From Mytilus trossulus (taxonomy: Eukaryota; Mollusca; Bivalvia; Mytilida; Mytilidae): a DNA stretch of 64,000 nucleotides. Of this stretch, positions 46,885 to 59,022 are shown piece after piece. The translations under genes were made by a program, and so were the position numbers. The DNA is taken from assembly GCF_036588685.1 (NCBI RefSeq), contig NC_086378.1, positions 77,579,127 to 77,643,126 on the forward strand. The letters are read 5' to 3'. Within the stretch, counting starts at the first letter, position 1, and each line of letters starts with the position of its first letter. The notes under the pieces were generated by a model that saw only the letters and a list, made by a program, of their open reading frames with translations, made no database searches and was not told where the DNA came from.

Positions 46885-47285
46885 AGACTTATCGACTTGA
46901 TGTAGTTTTGTCATTACTTAATGTGGTTTCTACATTATTTAATTAGGTTGTTTCATGAGGCAATGGGGTTTTAACATTACTAATATGTGACTTATTTATT
47001 AACGTAATGTAGTTGTTTCATTACTTGATGAGTTTTTGTTATTTCGTAATTTTGATGATTTGCCAATTCTATATATGGCTTTTGCTTGATTTTGTTACCC
47101 TAATTATGTTTTTTGTCCATAGATTTACGAGTTTTGAACAGCGGTATACTACTGTTGCCTTTATTTAACATTACGTAATGATGTTTTAAAAATTAACGAT
47201 GTTACACTACATGATGTGTTTATTTCAGTCTTTGATGTGGTCTTGTCAATCTTTGGTGTGTTTATCTCTTGACTTAATGAGGCGA
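46885..47285. repeat. Degenerate CATTACTTAATGTGGTTT repeat
   Basis: Loose ~20-bp motif with ATTACTTAATG or variants, interrupted at about 47090-47165 by a short piece like the F4 head (AACAGCGGTATACTACTGTT). Confidence 0.55.
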
Positions 47286-48352
47286 AATCACGTGATCATT
47301 TCAGCCAAAAAAAATATGTTCTATCTTTACACCGATTTCCAAATCACGTTTGTGTAATGCGCTTTGGATAAGTACCGCTATCCATTGAGTTTAAGTTCAA
47401 ATTAAAGTTCAAGTTGTCGTTCAGAGTAGTTATTTGGTGTGAAAAAGGGGTACGAAAGACAAAAAAAAGAAAAAGTACTAAAACATTAACAGAAATTCGG
47501 ACATAAGGAAGATATACCTAAACCACTTGGATCTGCCGCTTTTTCGAGGTTTTATTGCATGTATTATAACATATATAATTGTACATTTTCGATATTGCAT
47601 GAAATGTGAGGGCTTACGTACACATCAATAGGACTATGGTTGATTATTGTCTAAATTAACTTGTGATATATGGTACTTTTTCTAAAAATGAAGATACTCT
47701 TTATATGGCCGTCCAAATACCGTTTCGATCCCTAACATCACCGAAGAGACATTTATTGTCGAAATCCGGATCTGGTGTACTAAAATATATTGACACCGTA
47801 TGTTTGTGGCATAACATCGCGGCCACAAGTTTAAAAAGTTTTTCTGTTTAGTATTAAATTTATTTTAAGATCCATTTTGTTACATCTTGTGATCAATTTT
47901 ATTTGGCAATCGCCCATGGCAGTCAGCAGGGTTAAAGAACATCAGTTGTTCGACCTGTTAGTCAAATGCGTTTTGTTTAAATATACTTTTTCACTTTTTT
48001 GGTCTTTTGGAAAATATTGTTTGTGCTGTTTCTACAACGAAATTTGTTTAACATGCACACGTATAAAAATTGCGGTTTTTATCCAACGCAATCATAGGTT
48101 TGAACGTAGTTTTCAATTTAGACTCGTATATATATATATATAGAATGTATATCAACAAAGCAAAACAGTAAAATAGTTTAGAATAACCTTTTAATCACTA
48201 AATCTGGTAACACTCTTTTAAACAATATTTAGATATTGTCGCCGTCCCCATCAACAGATGAAGTTACAATTATCAGTGATAAATAATCATAATTATGTCA
48301 AGATAACGACTACATGTATATGATAGTCAAGTTACGATTATCATATCAAACA
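47286..48352. other. Intergenic with repeat debris
   Basis: About 47700-47850 contains CCGTTTCGATCCCTAACATC and GAAGAGACATTTATTGTCG, which reads like a dispersed repeat. ORFs at 47663 and 47877 lack other support. Confidence 0.4.
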
Positions 48353-48806
48353 AAGGAGTAGGTCCAGTAAGACCCCTTTTTGACCCAAAAATATAGCAGT
48401 TTTACAAAATTGTTAAAATGTAAACTTTTAGATATTTATAGGACAGTAGAATGATTCTGCTACACACAAATGGGATGTTTTTGACAATACAATGCACGGG
48501 TACTAGCACAATTAAGTCGTGCTAAATTACTGAAATCTTACTGAGGATGAACACGGATGCGGCCACATTCATTTTTGACAAAACCTATCTGAAAAGTGAC
48601 ACTTTCCGGCGTATTTGGTAGATTTTTCATTTTTGAGCATGAATCGGATCGTTTTTTTTAAATGACTAAATCAGTTAAAATCTTCCACATAAAGGAATTG
48701 TTTCAAATAAAATAAACACTTAAGTGTTTAAAAAGTGGTCAAAATCGTTCGTCAGAGGAACCGGAAATTTGAGGCCATAATCGGTCCTTACCGGACCTAC
48801 TCCTTT
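48353..48806. mobile_element. MITE-like element with ~20-bp inverted termini
   Basis: Left end AAGGAGTAGGTCCAGTAAGA and right end TTACCGGACCTACTCCTT are inverted repeats with one mismatch over the first 18 bp. The 454-bp interior has no transposase. I could not define a target duplication, although GTTACGATTAT and GTAACGATTAT flank the two ends at short distance. Confidence 0.75.
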
Positions 48807-49059
48807 CTAAGAGTAACGATTATGGCTTTTGGCTTTTATTTTTGTAACGAGGCCATAGATGATACAAAGAACTCACTAACACAAAGCAAAACCGAGCAGA
48901 TCAATCGTGAATAATTTTTCAAATCATCACGTTGACACGGAGAAAAAAAGCAGAAAACGGATTTTCTCATTTCTACCTCCGCCATATCAGTGACCACGAT
49001 CAGTTTAACAGTGATTTTTATGTTTTGGAGTTTAGTGTGACGTATATCTTCACTGCACT
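48807..49059. other. Short intergenic spacer
   Basis: No supported feature. Confidence 0.4.
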
Positions 49060-49215
49060 ACCAGACATTTTTATTCAGGGGTCATCTGAAGCCCACCAGC
49101 GGGTGCTGGACTGTCTCGCTTTGTTGAAGACCAATTGGTCGACTTCGGCTGTTTTCTGCTTTGGTTGGGTTGTGTTTTCTTTGACTCATTCACAATTTCC
49201 GTTCTCAATTTTTTT
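49060..49215 (+). repeat. Dispersed repeat family F5 copy
   Basis: GGGTGCTGGACTGTCTCGCT, GGTTGGGTTGTGTTTTCTTT and TTCCGTTCTCAATTTTTTTT match, in order, 62210-62356 and the reverse of 63850-64000. The 95-codon ORF at 48932 runs through it. Confidence 0.7.
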
Positions 49216-50186
49216 TTAAATCAAAAACAGTTTTAATCAAAATTCTTTACATAATTTCTTTAGATAAACAAATACAAACATATATAATTTATAATCACAT
49301 ATTCAAATTTCGTTTCTATGGAAGGGTCACTTTCTTGAAATAAGAAAGGTTCTGACAAAGGGTCATCATATTTGTAAAAAATGAACACATTGATTTCGTA
49401 AAAAATAATCAAATTTTATATGTCAGACTACCAACAAATTGAAGGCAATAGTTGTGTTTCAAATGAAACTTGCCGCTACTTGAAGTACTTTTTTCAAAAG
49501 TAAAAAAAACCCACCCTATTTAAACAAACTAAACGAACGGATAAAAAATGTCGTATTTCTTACTTAGTGCAGGCATTAATTTAACGTTTCTACTGAAAAA
49601 TTGTACGAAGGAGAAAGCGGGGACCATTGTCTGTATGCAATTTTGATTTTTTTACTGACTTCAATTCGTTTTTTATTCATTTGTATTGTCCGTAATGTCT
49701 GAAAACGCGTTGGCTAACTCGGAATAGAAGGAAAACTACCAATCATATTTGGAAGGAAGTTATCAGAATTCACTATGTTAATGCCTTGTTTTTTGTTTGT
49801 TTGTTAAATTATCGTTAAATTGAAATTGATTGTTTAATCACATTTTTACATAAATCATCCTAAATGTATATGACAAACAAAAATGTGATAATACGAAAAA
49901 TATTCCACAATACGATTTGATATTTGTAAATAGAACAACATGATATATCGTATCCTTGACAAATAGTTTTCTTAAAATACATTGAACACAAATCATTTTA
50001 TTTTTAAAATCAGACGTACTTTTGAATTACATTAGCAATAACATTAAGTCGTCATAACCCTGTCTTGACAACAAATACATTACATTAATGAGATGACAGT
50101 CAGAAAAAAACAAAGACATAAATTATAATAGTTTTCATGTTTGGTTGGCTAATTTGTATTTCGTTTTAATCATGATAAATGTTGTA
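49216..50186. other. Upstream region of galaxin-like gene 2
   Basis: From about 49695 the sequence is similar to 16870-17373 upstream of gene 1 (for example ACATTGAACACA and AATAACATTAAGT blocks and ACATTACATTAATG near 50083). The duplication therefore includes at least 500 bp of 5' flank and presumably the promoter. Confidence 0.65.
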
Positions 50187-50277
50187 ATGGAAGAAAGAAT
50201 TTATTTCATCGTGTTGATAATTTTCTTACGATTCCATGTGATAACAGGAGCAGGAGGTAGAGGTGCATACTCACACA
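50187..50277 (+). CDS. Galaxin-like gene 2, exon 1 (signal peptide)
   Basis: 91 bp coding for MEERIYFIVLIIFLRFHVIT and ten more residues, ending in CACA before GTAAGT at 50278. Length, phase and the mature start (GAGGRGAY) match exon 1 of gene 1. It splices to 53329 and completes a Met codon across the junction. Substitutions relative to gene 1 fall mostly in the hydrophobic core, as expected for a signal peptide under loose constraint. Confidence 0.85.
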
Positions 50278-53200
50278 GTAAGTTACAAAAATAATTTACA
50301 CAATATTATTTTTAAGTGATATATTGATATATTTTTAATATATATTCTCAGTAACCAAGAATCTTTGTTCTGCTGTCTCTCTGTTTTTGTTACTTCCGTT
50401 TCAACAAATTTTAAAGAATTATACGAAATAATTGATATATATGCGATATATGTATGACATGGTAATAAAACCACGAATACATTAATGGACATTATATCTG
50501 CCACATTCATTACCGAGCTGAACAAAGAAATAACACGACAGGTGCCGTATACGGTGCAGGAAATGCTTACCCTTCCAGAGCACTCCCGGTTTTTAATGAA
50601 GTTCGTGTAGTTTGTAATGCATTGTTTTTAAATGTTGATGTGAATGTCTTTTGTTTTATGAGTCTTTGTTTACTCCTTGATTTTGATTGTTATTATCTTT
50701 GTCAAAGAATTGTACAGTATATTTTGTTCACTTTTCTTTCCATCCGACGTTTTCATGATAAGGTGACTCATATTTGACTGAAACCATTTGACACCAAATA
50801 CTATTTTGAAAATTCACAAATTACGCCAATGTCAAACTTTTTTTATAATCTTAAATGTGCCATTTTTACCAGTATATCATTCATATGAAAACATGAAAAT
50901 GTACTTTATACATAAAAGTTTGATGAATTAATGCAATGTTTTATTCCAATAAGGTCGTTGGCATACATACACATTAACAAAATATCACAGAACATAATGA
51001 ATCACACTTCAGACTTGAATTTATGTGATGTACATTTCATTCCCCTGAGAATCATTTATCTTTTGTCCATACTCTCCTCAGTCGCCACGACTTTCAATAA
51101 ATGAAGCAACAAATTGCATAACAAGAGGACATGATAGACACCATCTACCCAATTTATCCTAGTTACCCATATCATCAATAATATTTCAATAAATGTTTCT
51201 TTTTTAAACAATTCAAGTCTGAAGTTTTCATTTTGTTCACATTTAAATACGAAATTATCTTGATCATCTATTCTATTTAAAGAATAATGTTAACATACAA
51301 GTTTTACTTTTTTTATGTTTCTGTACTCCCCTTATAAATATACAAATATGACAGGTCATGAACACTTAATTTAGTTCAGCTTTCCCTAGTTTCAAAGGTT
51401 ATTTCCTTATTGAATATGGTTCAATTTTATAAATTATTTTTACTTTGAAATATAGTTTATTATTTTCCGTTAAGAAATTAGATTTTTCAACGTACAATGG
51501 TTTTTTTATAGTTTGCTTGTATAAAATTTTTCATGTGTTTTTTAATTAAATATTCTTCTTTTAATAAAAATAAATTTCTATCACTCACTCATAATTCTAT
51601 ATTAGTTTCATGAATGATATTTTTGACAAAAGTATAACAAAAATAGGTTCCTGCCTCATCCGATAGGTTTATTGAGCAGTATGCATCACATAATTTAGGA
51701 TTAACTTCAAAGTACTAGTAAGATATTCTTGCTTGTCTTATGATATATGTTAAAGGAAATAAATGAAATCGGACATCATGCTTTAATCAATAAACAGCTT
51801 AGGTAACCCCTAGGCATTAAGTTACTGCCTGAAAATTTCCGGCAATAATCTTATTTTCTCAAATCTGATGAAGATTCTTCAACATATTGCTGAATATCAT
51901 TTTAGGCAATATGTTAAATTTGAGAATTTTGTTTTATGTTTCAAAGACATGTACAACATTAAAAAAAAAATATATGCCAAAATTTGATACACATTCCTTT
52001 AAATGATCTACGAATTATCGTAGTCCAATCAGATCTTTCTGGTATCTTTGTGGTATTGCAAAATGAATGAGTTTCAATCAATCAATCAATCAATTGTCTG
52101 TTGGAAAAAATGGTTAATTGAAATTTTTAAACATTAATCTAAAGTGGAGGTTAACAGTTTTATTATTATTTTCTTCATCGTCTTGTTGTCTCTGGCGGAC
52201 ACATATAGCAAAATATTGCGTAATGGACTAATATGCATAGCGATCATATTGCTTTATTATGACATGTAGCCAACTTAATAGCATTATAAATGTTCTTTAA
52301 AAAAATATATAAATATGCCATTTTATTCAGCTGTATATTAATTTGCCCGCAGATGTTTTCTTCTTTTTGTACGAATAAACAGTGTCACTTTGTAAAAACA
52401 TTCGATTTTTTTTGTATAAAAAAAGGGCGCGTTACTGTATATAATAAATGCCAGATTCAAAATAAGTATAAAGATACAAGAGATTGTTCATGACTTTGTC
52501 CGCTTTTAGGAAAACACCCTGAGAGTTGCATTCTTCAGAGTAAATACTTTTATCTAACCTGTTTCCTTGAGTTTCAGACAAATTCTTTTAAAAACATGAT
52601 TATTTTAACCTTCCCATGCATTCAACATTAAAATTTCAAGAATTTTCCTTTATGATTACATAACATATTTGAAAATAATCGCTAAAAGAACTTTTTAAGG
52701 TCACGGTATTTGTATATAAAAACGAGAAAAGATTAGGCTTGATTATCAGCAAATTTGATAAAATTATACCTAAATTTCAATCTACAACTTATAGAGGTTC
52801 TTTAATTTAAAGGACCCAGACCACTTGGTGACAATCAAGTTATAAAGTAACTATTCAATTGCCATATGTGTTTTCTCTTTGGCTATTTTGTTATATAGGA
52901 AAGTAGTTAACATTTAATCGACAATTATGTTTTATAGATTGTCGTTGGTCATCTCACCGAGATTGATTTTATCGCAAACAAGATTCACATTGCGATTGAT
53001 ATTTTATGATATCTATGTGTAGAAAACCAGATAATCTATGCATATCAATCTACTGTGCTAAAAAAAAGGAAATTATCAGTCAGTAAGATCAAAGAAAAAA
53101 ATTGTAAAATAGCGATTAAAAGGAACTATCAAACTTGATTTAAAAGTTTACACAAATGTATGCCAAATGAGTACATGTATTTTCAAGTTATAAAATATCA

Positions 53201-53328
53201 CTGTCAAGTAAGTTCACATACACTCTCCTTCTGGAATAGAGTAAAATTATTTCTGTTATGTATAAAATCATTGTTTACGGAATACGGTATTTAATTTCAA
53301 TAATCTCATATCTATATTGTTTTTTTAG
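50278..53328 (+). other. Galaxin-like gene 2 intron (3.05 kb, phase 1)
   Basis: From GTAAGT to TGTTTTTTTAG. Nearly the same length as in gene 1, but without the F1 insertions. A 67-codon ORF at 52290-52493 (+) has a hydrophobic start and seven Cys but no other support. Confidence 0.8.
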
Positions 53329-54272
53329 TGAAGTACTGTGAATCCAAGCTTTATAATCCCCGGTATCAGACTTGCTGTGACGGCGCGATAACTGTCCCTG
53401 GAGGAGGATGGCCATGTTGCAAAACAGAGGTTTATAACCCAGAAAATGCGGTCTGCTGTGGAGGTAAAATTCGTTATAAGAAAGGTGCGTCCTGCTGCAA
53501 GGACGAGGCATATAATCCGGAATATGAAACATGCTGCGATGAAAAGATATATCCAGTAAAGAACGGAAATTGCTGCGGTGAGAAACTTTATGACCCAAGG
53601 ACAGAGAAATGTTGTGACGGATCAATTAATGATAAAGTAGAATCCTTTTACCAGTGTTGCTCAGACAAGGCATACAATCCTTTTCATGCAACATGTTGTT
53701 CCGGTAAACTTTATTCAGAAAGGGGTCTAGAGTGTTGTGGACACAAAATTTACAATCCTTCGTATGAATCATGTTGTTCCGGTAATCTGTATTCACAAAG
53801 AGGAATTCAGTGCTGTGGAGACACAACTTACAGTCCTTTGTATGGAACATGTTGTTCTGGCAAACTGTATCCACACAGTGGACTACAGTGTTGTGGAGAA
53901 TCTAGTTACAGTCCTTCGCATCAAACCTGTTGTTCCGGTAAACTGTATTCAATAGGAGGATTAGAGTGTAAAAGTTGTGGAGGCGAGAGTTATAGCCCTT
54001 TACATCAAACATGTTGTTCCGGTAAACTGTATTCAGAAAGAGGAATAGAGTGTTGTGGAGACAGGGTTTACAGTATTTTGCATCAAACATGTTGCAACGG
54101 AATTGTTTCTGAACCTAGTGGTTTATCATGTTGTGGTACACAGTCATATGACTCTTCTACACAGTCATGCTGCAATGGCAAGCTCTCATACTCTTTATGT
54201 TCCACAGGCATGCAGCCAAGGAGACAATATAGGGAAATGTTTAGCAGATTTTCTCCATTGTTGATTTTCTGA
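53329..54272 (+). CDS. Galaxin-like gene 2, exon 2 (di-cysteine repeat protein)
   Basis: Adds 313 residues after the split Met, for a 344-aa secreted protein. I count 20 CC pairs, one C-x-S-C variant (ECKSC) and two single Cys, 44 in all. The first ~110 residues follow gene 1 almost residue for residue (for example KYCESKLYNPRYQTCC). The repeat part is shorter. The difference of 135 residues is accounted for by one 26-residue unit and two 54-residue units missing here, plus small end changes. The C-terminus ends SRFSPLLIF. Expression and role are presumably like gene 1: a secreted disulfide-rich matrix or defence protein. Confidence 0.88.
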
Positions 54273-54355
54273 CTTAGGAATAGTTTTATTTTACAATATA
54301 CAGTTGCTGTTAACTTAGGACTAGTCTCATTTTACAATATACAGATGCGGTTATT
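54273..54355 (+). repeat. Two-copy ~43-bp direct repeat in the 3' UTR of gene 2
   Basis: The block from GACTTAGGAATAGTTTTATT to ACAATATACAGTTGC recurs directly as AACTTAGGACTAGTCTCATT to ACAATATACAGATGC. Confidence 0.75.
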
Positions 54356-54621
54356 TGCTTGATAACATGTTAATGTATATGTTAGTAAAACCTGTATTTA
54401 TTTTCAAATATTTATTAGAATTAACATTTCACATACACATTGATAGATCATTTTTAAGAGCTACATGAAAAAGATAAAGAAAAATAATAATTTCATAACG
54501 ATTGTATAAAGTTTTTAAGTTATATCAAATTATGAATTATGAATACCCTATGACGGGTATTTAAGTTATCTCATGGAATGACTTTGGATCGAGTATCTTG
54601 TTCTACCAAAGTTATGAAAAG

Positions 54622-54627
54622 AATAAA
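54622..54627 (+). terminator. Candidate polyadenylation signal of galaxin-like gene 2
   Basis: AATAAA 350 bp past the stop at 54272. It is the first canonical hexamer I see downstream. Confidence 0.4.
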
Positions 54628-54734
54628 AACAGTCTCCGTGCATTGATCGATTCTGTTCCAGAAATATTTTCTTAAGTAAACCGTGGTATAAGTGTAGGAG
54701 TTTGAAATAGGTTGATAGTGGATACTGACATTAT

Positions 54735-55172
54735 TAAACCAAGAGTTCCAAATGGTGAAGTTGAAATCATCCCTTCGTAAATTTTACGGACGCCATCACG
54801 AGTTGGTTGACCGTTATGGAATAACCGTTTCACAAATGATATCGGATATGTTCCTTACGTCGTTACTACAATCCCCTTCCCTTTTATGAATTTGACCTAC
54901 CGAATTAGACTTTTTACCGGATTTGTAATCACATAAGCAACACGAAGGGTGCCGCATGTGGAGCAGGATCTGCTTACCCTTCCGGAGCACCTGAGATCAC
55001 CCCTAGTTTTTAGTGGGATTCATGTTGTTTATTCTTTAGTTTTCTATGTTGTGTCATGTGTACTATTGTTTTTTCTGTTTGTCTTTTTCATTTTTAGCCA
55101 TGGCGTTGTCAGTTTGTTTTAGATTTACGAGTTTGACTGTCCCTTTGGTATCTTTGGTCCCTCTTTTTTTAA
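54735..55172 (+). mobile_element. F2 retroelement 3' end
   Basis: Starts at ATTAAACCAAGAGTTCCAAA, just as 27289 does, and continues to TTTGGTCCCTCTTTTTTT. It is one of the longest F2 tails in the window. Confidence 0.8.
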
Positions 55173-56275
55173 CATGGGCTTTGTTTAATATTTGACACTG
55201 AAAGCCTTTACAGCAATATACAAGATTGTTTTTTCTACTTCTAGAAATCAGCGGTAAAACGACATTGTTTTTGTGCTGTGTATATTTTAGAAATCGTGAA
55301 ATTAATGTGAAATAAATTGAATTTAGTCTACGTGAGAAAAACGAGATATCAAAGGTGATACATCATGATGGAATTTCGAAAATATATCTCGTCAGTTCGA
55401 GAAATAAAAAAAGAGGGAAAAGATAGCATCTGGATATTTTAAACTGAAAAGTCAAAAAAAGATAAACTGTCAAAGCCATGACGAAAAAAAAGACGATCAA
55501 TTTTTCAAAACGCTATTTATAAAATTAAGACTGAGAAACTTGATTGTGGCTCAAATTAAAAAAAAACACCTATCAATTACAAAAACATAAGTAAAATGAC
55601 AAAAATACCAAACTTCACGGAAAATTCAAATCAAAAAGTCCCTAATCAGATAACAAGACATATCTTTATGGTATTAAAACTATAGTTATTACGCAGATGT
55701 CAATGTATGGTAAGAAGTAGAGAGAAATAAAATATTGATTTTGAATACGACTTGTGTATTGTAAAATTATAAAATTATATCTTCTTCCTTAACTCAAAAC
55801 TCACAACTATCATTTTATTCTAATGTTTATGTAATTGTTTAATTAAACTTTTACACTCAGTTATGCCACTTTAAAGCTAAAGCATCGTCACACGGGGAGT
55901 TCTGGGTTAACCATTGCGAATGTGATTGGATAAAACAGTTATGACACCAACGAGATTCCTTACCTTTGATACATTTCAAATCTCAAAATTGTTTACTTCA
56001 TTATGTATTTTTCGCATAAGTAATATAAATTGTTGTTAACAATAATATTTTTAAGGTAATACATCATCTTATTTTCAAATACAGTTGTATGCATATGAAG
56101 CTATGACGCCCTTAACACTAGCAATATTTTTATGTTATTAAAAGTCGTATAAAACAAGTTTCTAAAAATTATAATAATGTTAAAAAAAATATATAAATTT
56201 AAGTCACATGATACTTCTAATTAGAGTTGTTTTACAGACATGTAGGTCTTAAAAGATGTTTTTAAATACACATTG
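55173..56275. other. Intergenic, mostly unassigned
   Basis: About 55400-55670 has blocks (AATTCAAATCAAAAAGTCCC, GATAAACTGTCAAAGCCATG) that recall F4-related copies. No gene seen. Confidence 0.4.
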
Positions 56276-56412
56276 GCATATCCAGAAGGGGGGTGTCCGG
56301 GGTTGGACCCCCCTTTTTTGCCGATCAATGCATTTGAATGGGGACATATAGCTGGAACACCCCATTTATCCTGGATTGGGACCCCCCTTTTTAAAATGGC
56401 TGGATCCGCCAC
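56276..56412. repeat. Short GGCGGATCCAG-type inverted-end element
   Basis: Left end TGGCATATCCAGAAGGGGGG and right end (reverse complement) GTGGCGGATCCAGCC are similar, with G-rich and C-rich tracts inside. It is related to 61832-61970. A 63-codon minus-strand ORF here is an artefact. Confidence 0.6.
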
Positions 56413-56720
56413 AGTAGATACATGTATATAGACAAAGAAGGTCCTTTATTTTATTCAAATGTTCAACACATGTACTGCTATTTGGTTATTGTCTTCCTGG
56501 ACCTTTTTTACCGACATTTGTCCGTTGGTATTGACCCGGACTATGACATTTCTCCTTTGAATGTGAAAACAGTACAGCCAAAGTGCGAATGAAACACTAT
56601 CATAAAATACATCTAGACGTAATCAAACGTAGAAATACGATATTATCACCAAATCATTTAACATCTGCTATGGTAAAGTTAAATTAATCAATAAGAATAC
56701 ATATAATTTAAATACTAGAC
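56413..56720. other. Intergenic, nothing recognised
   Basis: No supported feature. Confidence 0.4.
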
Positions 56721-56852
56721 AATAACTGTTTGGTGTCTTTAAATATCAGCTGTATTTGTACGAGGCTAATAAACAGGTGTCATGTGAGTTATTACTCCTG
56801 TTTCGAGCCAAGTACAAATAAAGCTGATATTTAAAGACACTCAACAGTAATT
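56721..56852. repeat. Hairpin element with ~46-bp arms
   Basis: The left arm AATAACTGTTTGGTGTCTTT plus AAATATCAGCTGTATTTGTA pairs with 56807-56852, with few mismatches. The loop contains a smaller inverted pair (AAACAGG and CCTGTTT). Confidence 0.85.
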
Positions 56853-57324
56853 GTTTTTATCCAGCAATTAATTCTGTATATTTGTTTAGCTTTGAAAGAC
56901 ACAAAAACTCACATTTTTTACATTCATCTTCGAATAAAGATCCCTTGGCAGCCCGCGGAGAAATATTAAAATCACACATTCAGCTGAAGACGGGTTCGCA
57001 AAAAAAGATCTCGAATTGTCCACAATATAATATCGCTCAAGGTGAATAAGTGTATATTTCAACAGTAATATTTTAAAAAAACGTTGTTCAATTTTAAACA
57101 GAAGTGTACGAGTTGTTCTACGTTTCAGAATTTTTAACTGAACTTGACATTCAATTAACACGCATGCTTAAATTTACATGGTTGATTTTGTTACACATGT
57201 ACACATTCAAGTTTTGAAATCGATGATTGTCGTCGTAGAAAATACTGCTGTTCACGTTTGTTTGTTATAAAAAAAATCGTGTTAATTTCCTAAAACTTTG
57301 AATTTTCGAAAAACTAAGAATTTT
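56853..57324. other. Intergenic, nothing recognised
   Basis: A minus-strand ORF of 91 codons at 56886-57161 shows no family motif. Confidence 0.4.
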
Positions 57325-57510
57325 CTTATCCCAGGCATTGATTACCTTAGCCGTATTTGGCACCACGTTTTGGAATTTTGGATCCTCAATGCTCTTTAAC
57401 TTTGTACTTGTTTGGCTTTATGAGTGTCACTGATGTGTCTTATGTAGACGAAACGCGCGTCTGGCGTACTTAATTATAATCCTGGTACTTTTGATAACTA
57501 TTCTTATTGT
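57325..57510 (+). repeat. Dispersed repeat family F3, near-full copy
   Basis: Contains TTACCTTAGCCGTATTTGGC, GTAGACGAAACGCGCGTCTG and ATAATCCTGGTACTTTTGAT. The ACGCGCGT core is palindromic. Diverged relatives of its second half occur at about 40396-40520, 42120-42240 and 43620-43730. Confidence 0.7.
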
Positions 57511-58189
57511 TCTAAATAAACGTTTGAAAACAAACAGAACGTTAAAAGTAGTGTTTAGTTTGCATATATAGTCACACAATACGTCATGTGAATGCGACTG
57601 CAATACACAAACGTAGTGAGCGGAGCTTTAAAGCGATATTTGTATAGTATACCGATACAGCATAGCGATATATGTAGGGCTGTTTCTGTATAGTAAAACA
57701 CCAAGTTGCAGGCTAAAAGAAAATAAATAAACATCGCTTTTTTTATCTTCCTTATTTCTTACAAGATCAATGTTTCTGTGTTTATGGTTATCAGGACTAC
57801 AATATCGGTAAACTTTTGCACAAAAACGGAAAGATATTATAAGAAGCCAATGTTTTCGAGCATCAATCAATAAATGAAATACTTGGTTTGTGAATTTTTT
57901 ACTACAAATAAAATTACAATTGAAATAAAGTTACTTTGCTAATGAACTTTAGTAAATAAACACGAATTGCAGGTTACATAAACAATTTCTGGCCCCTTTT
58001 GATAAATAAATTCTTCTGTCAAATACTCTCTTCAAAATGACTTTTGAATATTTTAGATGTATACTAAGCCATTGACAGTTCTGCGCACAAAACTTAAGTT
58101 TCCATATTGTGAACAACTTGTTAGTTGTGCTAATTGATAGGTCAGTCTCAGAATGCATTGCTGACTCATAAGCCGAAGTTGAAATCTGC
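57511..58189. other. Intergenic, nothing recognised
   Basis: Minus-strand ORFs of 76-80 codons overlap one another here, with no family motif. Confidence 0.4.
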
Positions 58190-58335
58190 ACTTGTTTTTA
58201 GTATCTTTTAGTGAATTGGTAATTTGTGTCGCTTGGTATCCATTTTTTTGATATGATTGAGATTTTAATTTTGCTATTTGCATAGGGATTTTCCGCTTAT
58301 AATTTTCTCAGAGTACGGCAGTATTGTTTTTTTTT
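58190..58335 (+). repeat. Dispersed repeat family F4, diverged fragment
   Basis: TTTTGCTATTTGCATAGGGA, TTTTCTCAGAGTACGGCAGT and TTTTTTAACTTTTG keep the order of the F4 end at 9600-9690. Confidence 0.5.
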
Positions 58336-58662
58336 AACTTTTGTCTTTTTTTCCGTTCCCGTAACAAGCCAGTGGTTATCATTGGTTGATGTTTGCCATA
58401 TATGTTTATCGTTCAGTTATATGGTATACATCAGGCCGATGCTCTGCTCTTTTAAATCGATTTCTATTCTGTCAAGCTGTGATCTTTTATAGCTTATTAT
58501 ATGGTATGTAGTTTGGTTATTGTTGAATGTCAAACGGGGTTAAAATTTGGTTTTAGATTTTCATTTTAGCCAACAAATTGCAGCTTACAAGTTCGTAAGT
58601 AAGAATATAAATGCTATAGCCCGTTTTACTATTAGATGTTGCATAAATATTGTATATATAAA

Positions 58663-59022
58663 AAATGAAGATGTGGTATAATTGCCCAATGTGATGAATC
58701 TCGTCAAGAGCCGAAAATGACTCAGCAATATAAAACTATAGGTCACCGTATAACCTTCAAACACGGACAAAGCCCATACCGCATAGTCAGCTATAAAAGG
58801 GGCCCTAAATAACAAATGTAAAACAATTCAAACAAGAAAAGTAACAGCCTAATTTATGTACAAAAATGAACGAAAAACAAATATGTTACACATCAACAAA
58901 CGACAACCACTGAATTACAGGTTAGCGGGATTCCAACCCTCCCCTAACCAGGGACAGTGATGTAACATTACAACATAAGAACAAACTATAAAAGTCAGTT
59001 GAAAGGCTGAACTCATCAGATG
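58663..59022 (+). repeat. Dispersed repeat family F1, near-full copy
   Basis: AATGAAGATGTGGTATAATT through CATACCGCATAGTCAGCTAT to GAAAGGCTGAACTCATCAGA. It shows the F1 far end also seen at 24140-24180. Confidence 0.8.

Noticed and set aside
53275-54090. Minus-strand ORFs across galaxin-like gene 2
   Set aside because: Same cause as for gene 1: regular repeat codons leave other frames open.
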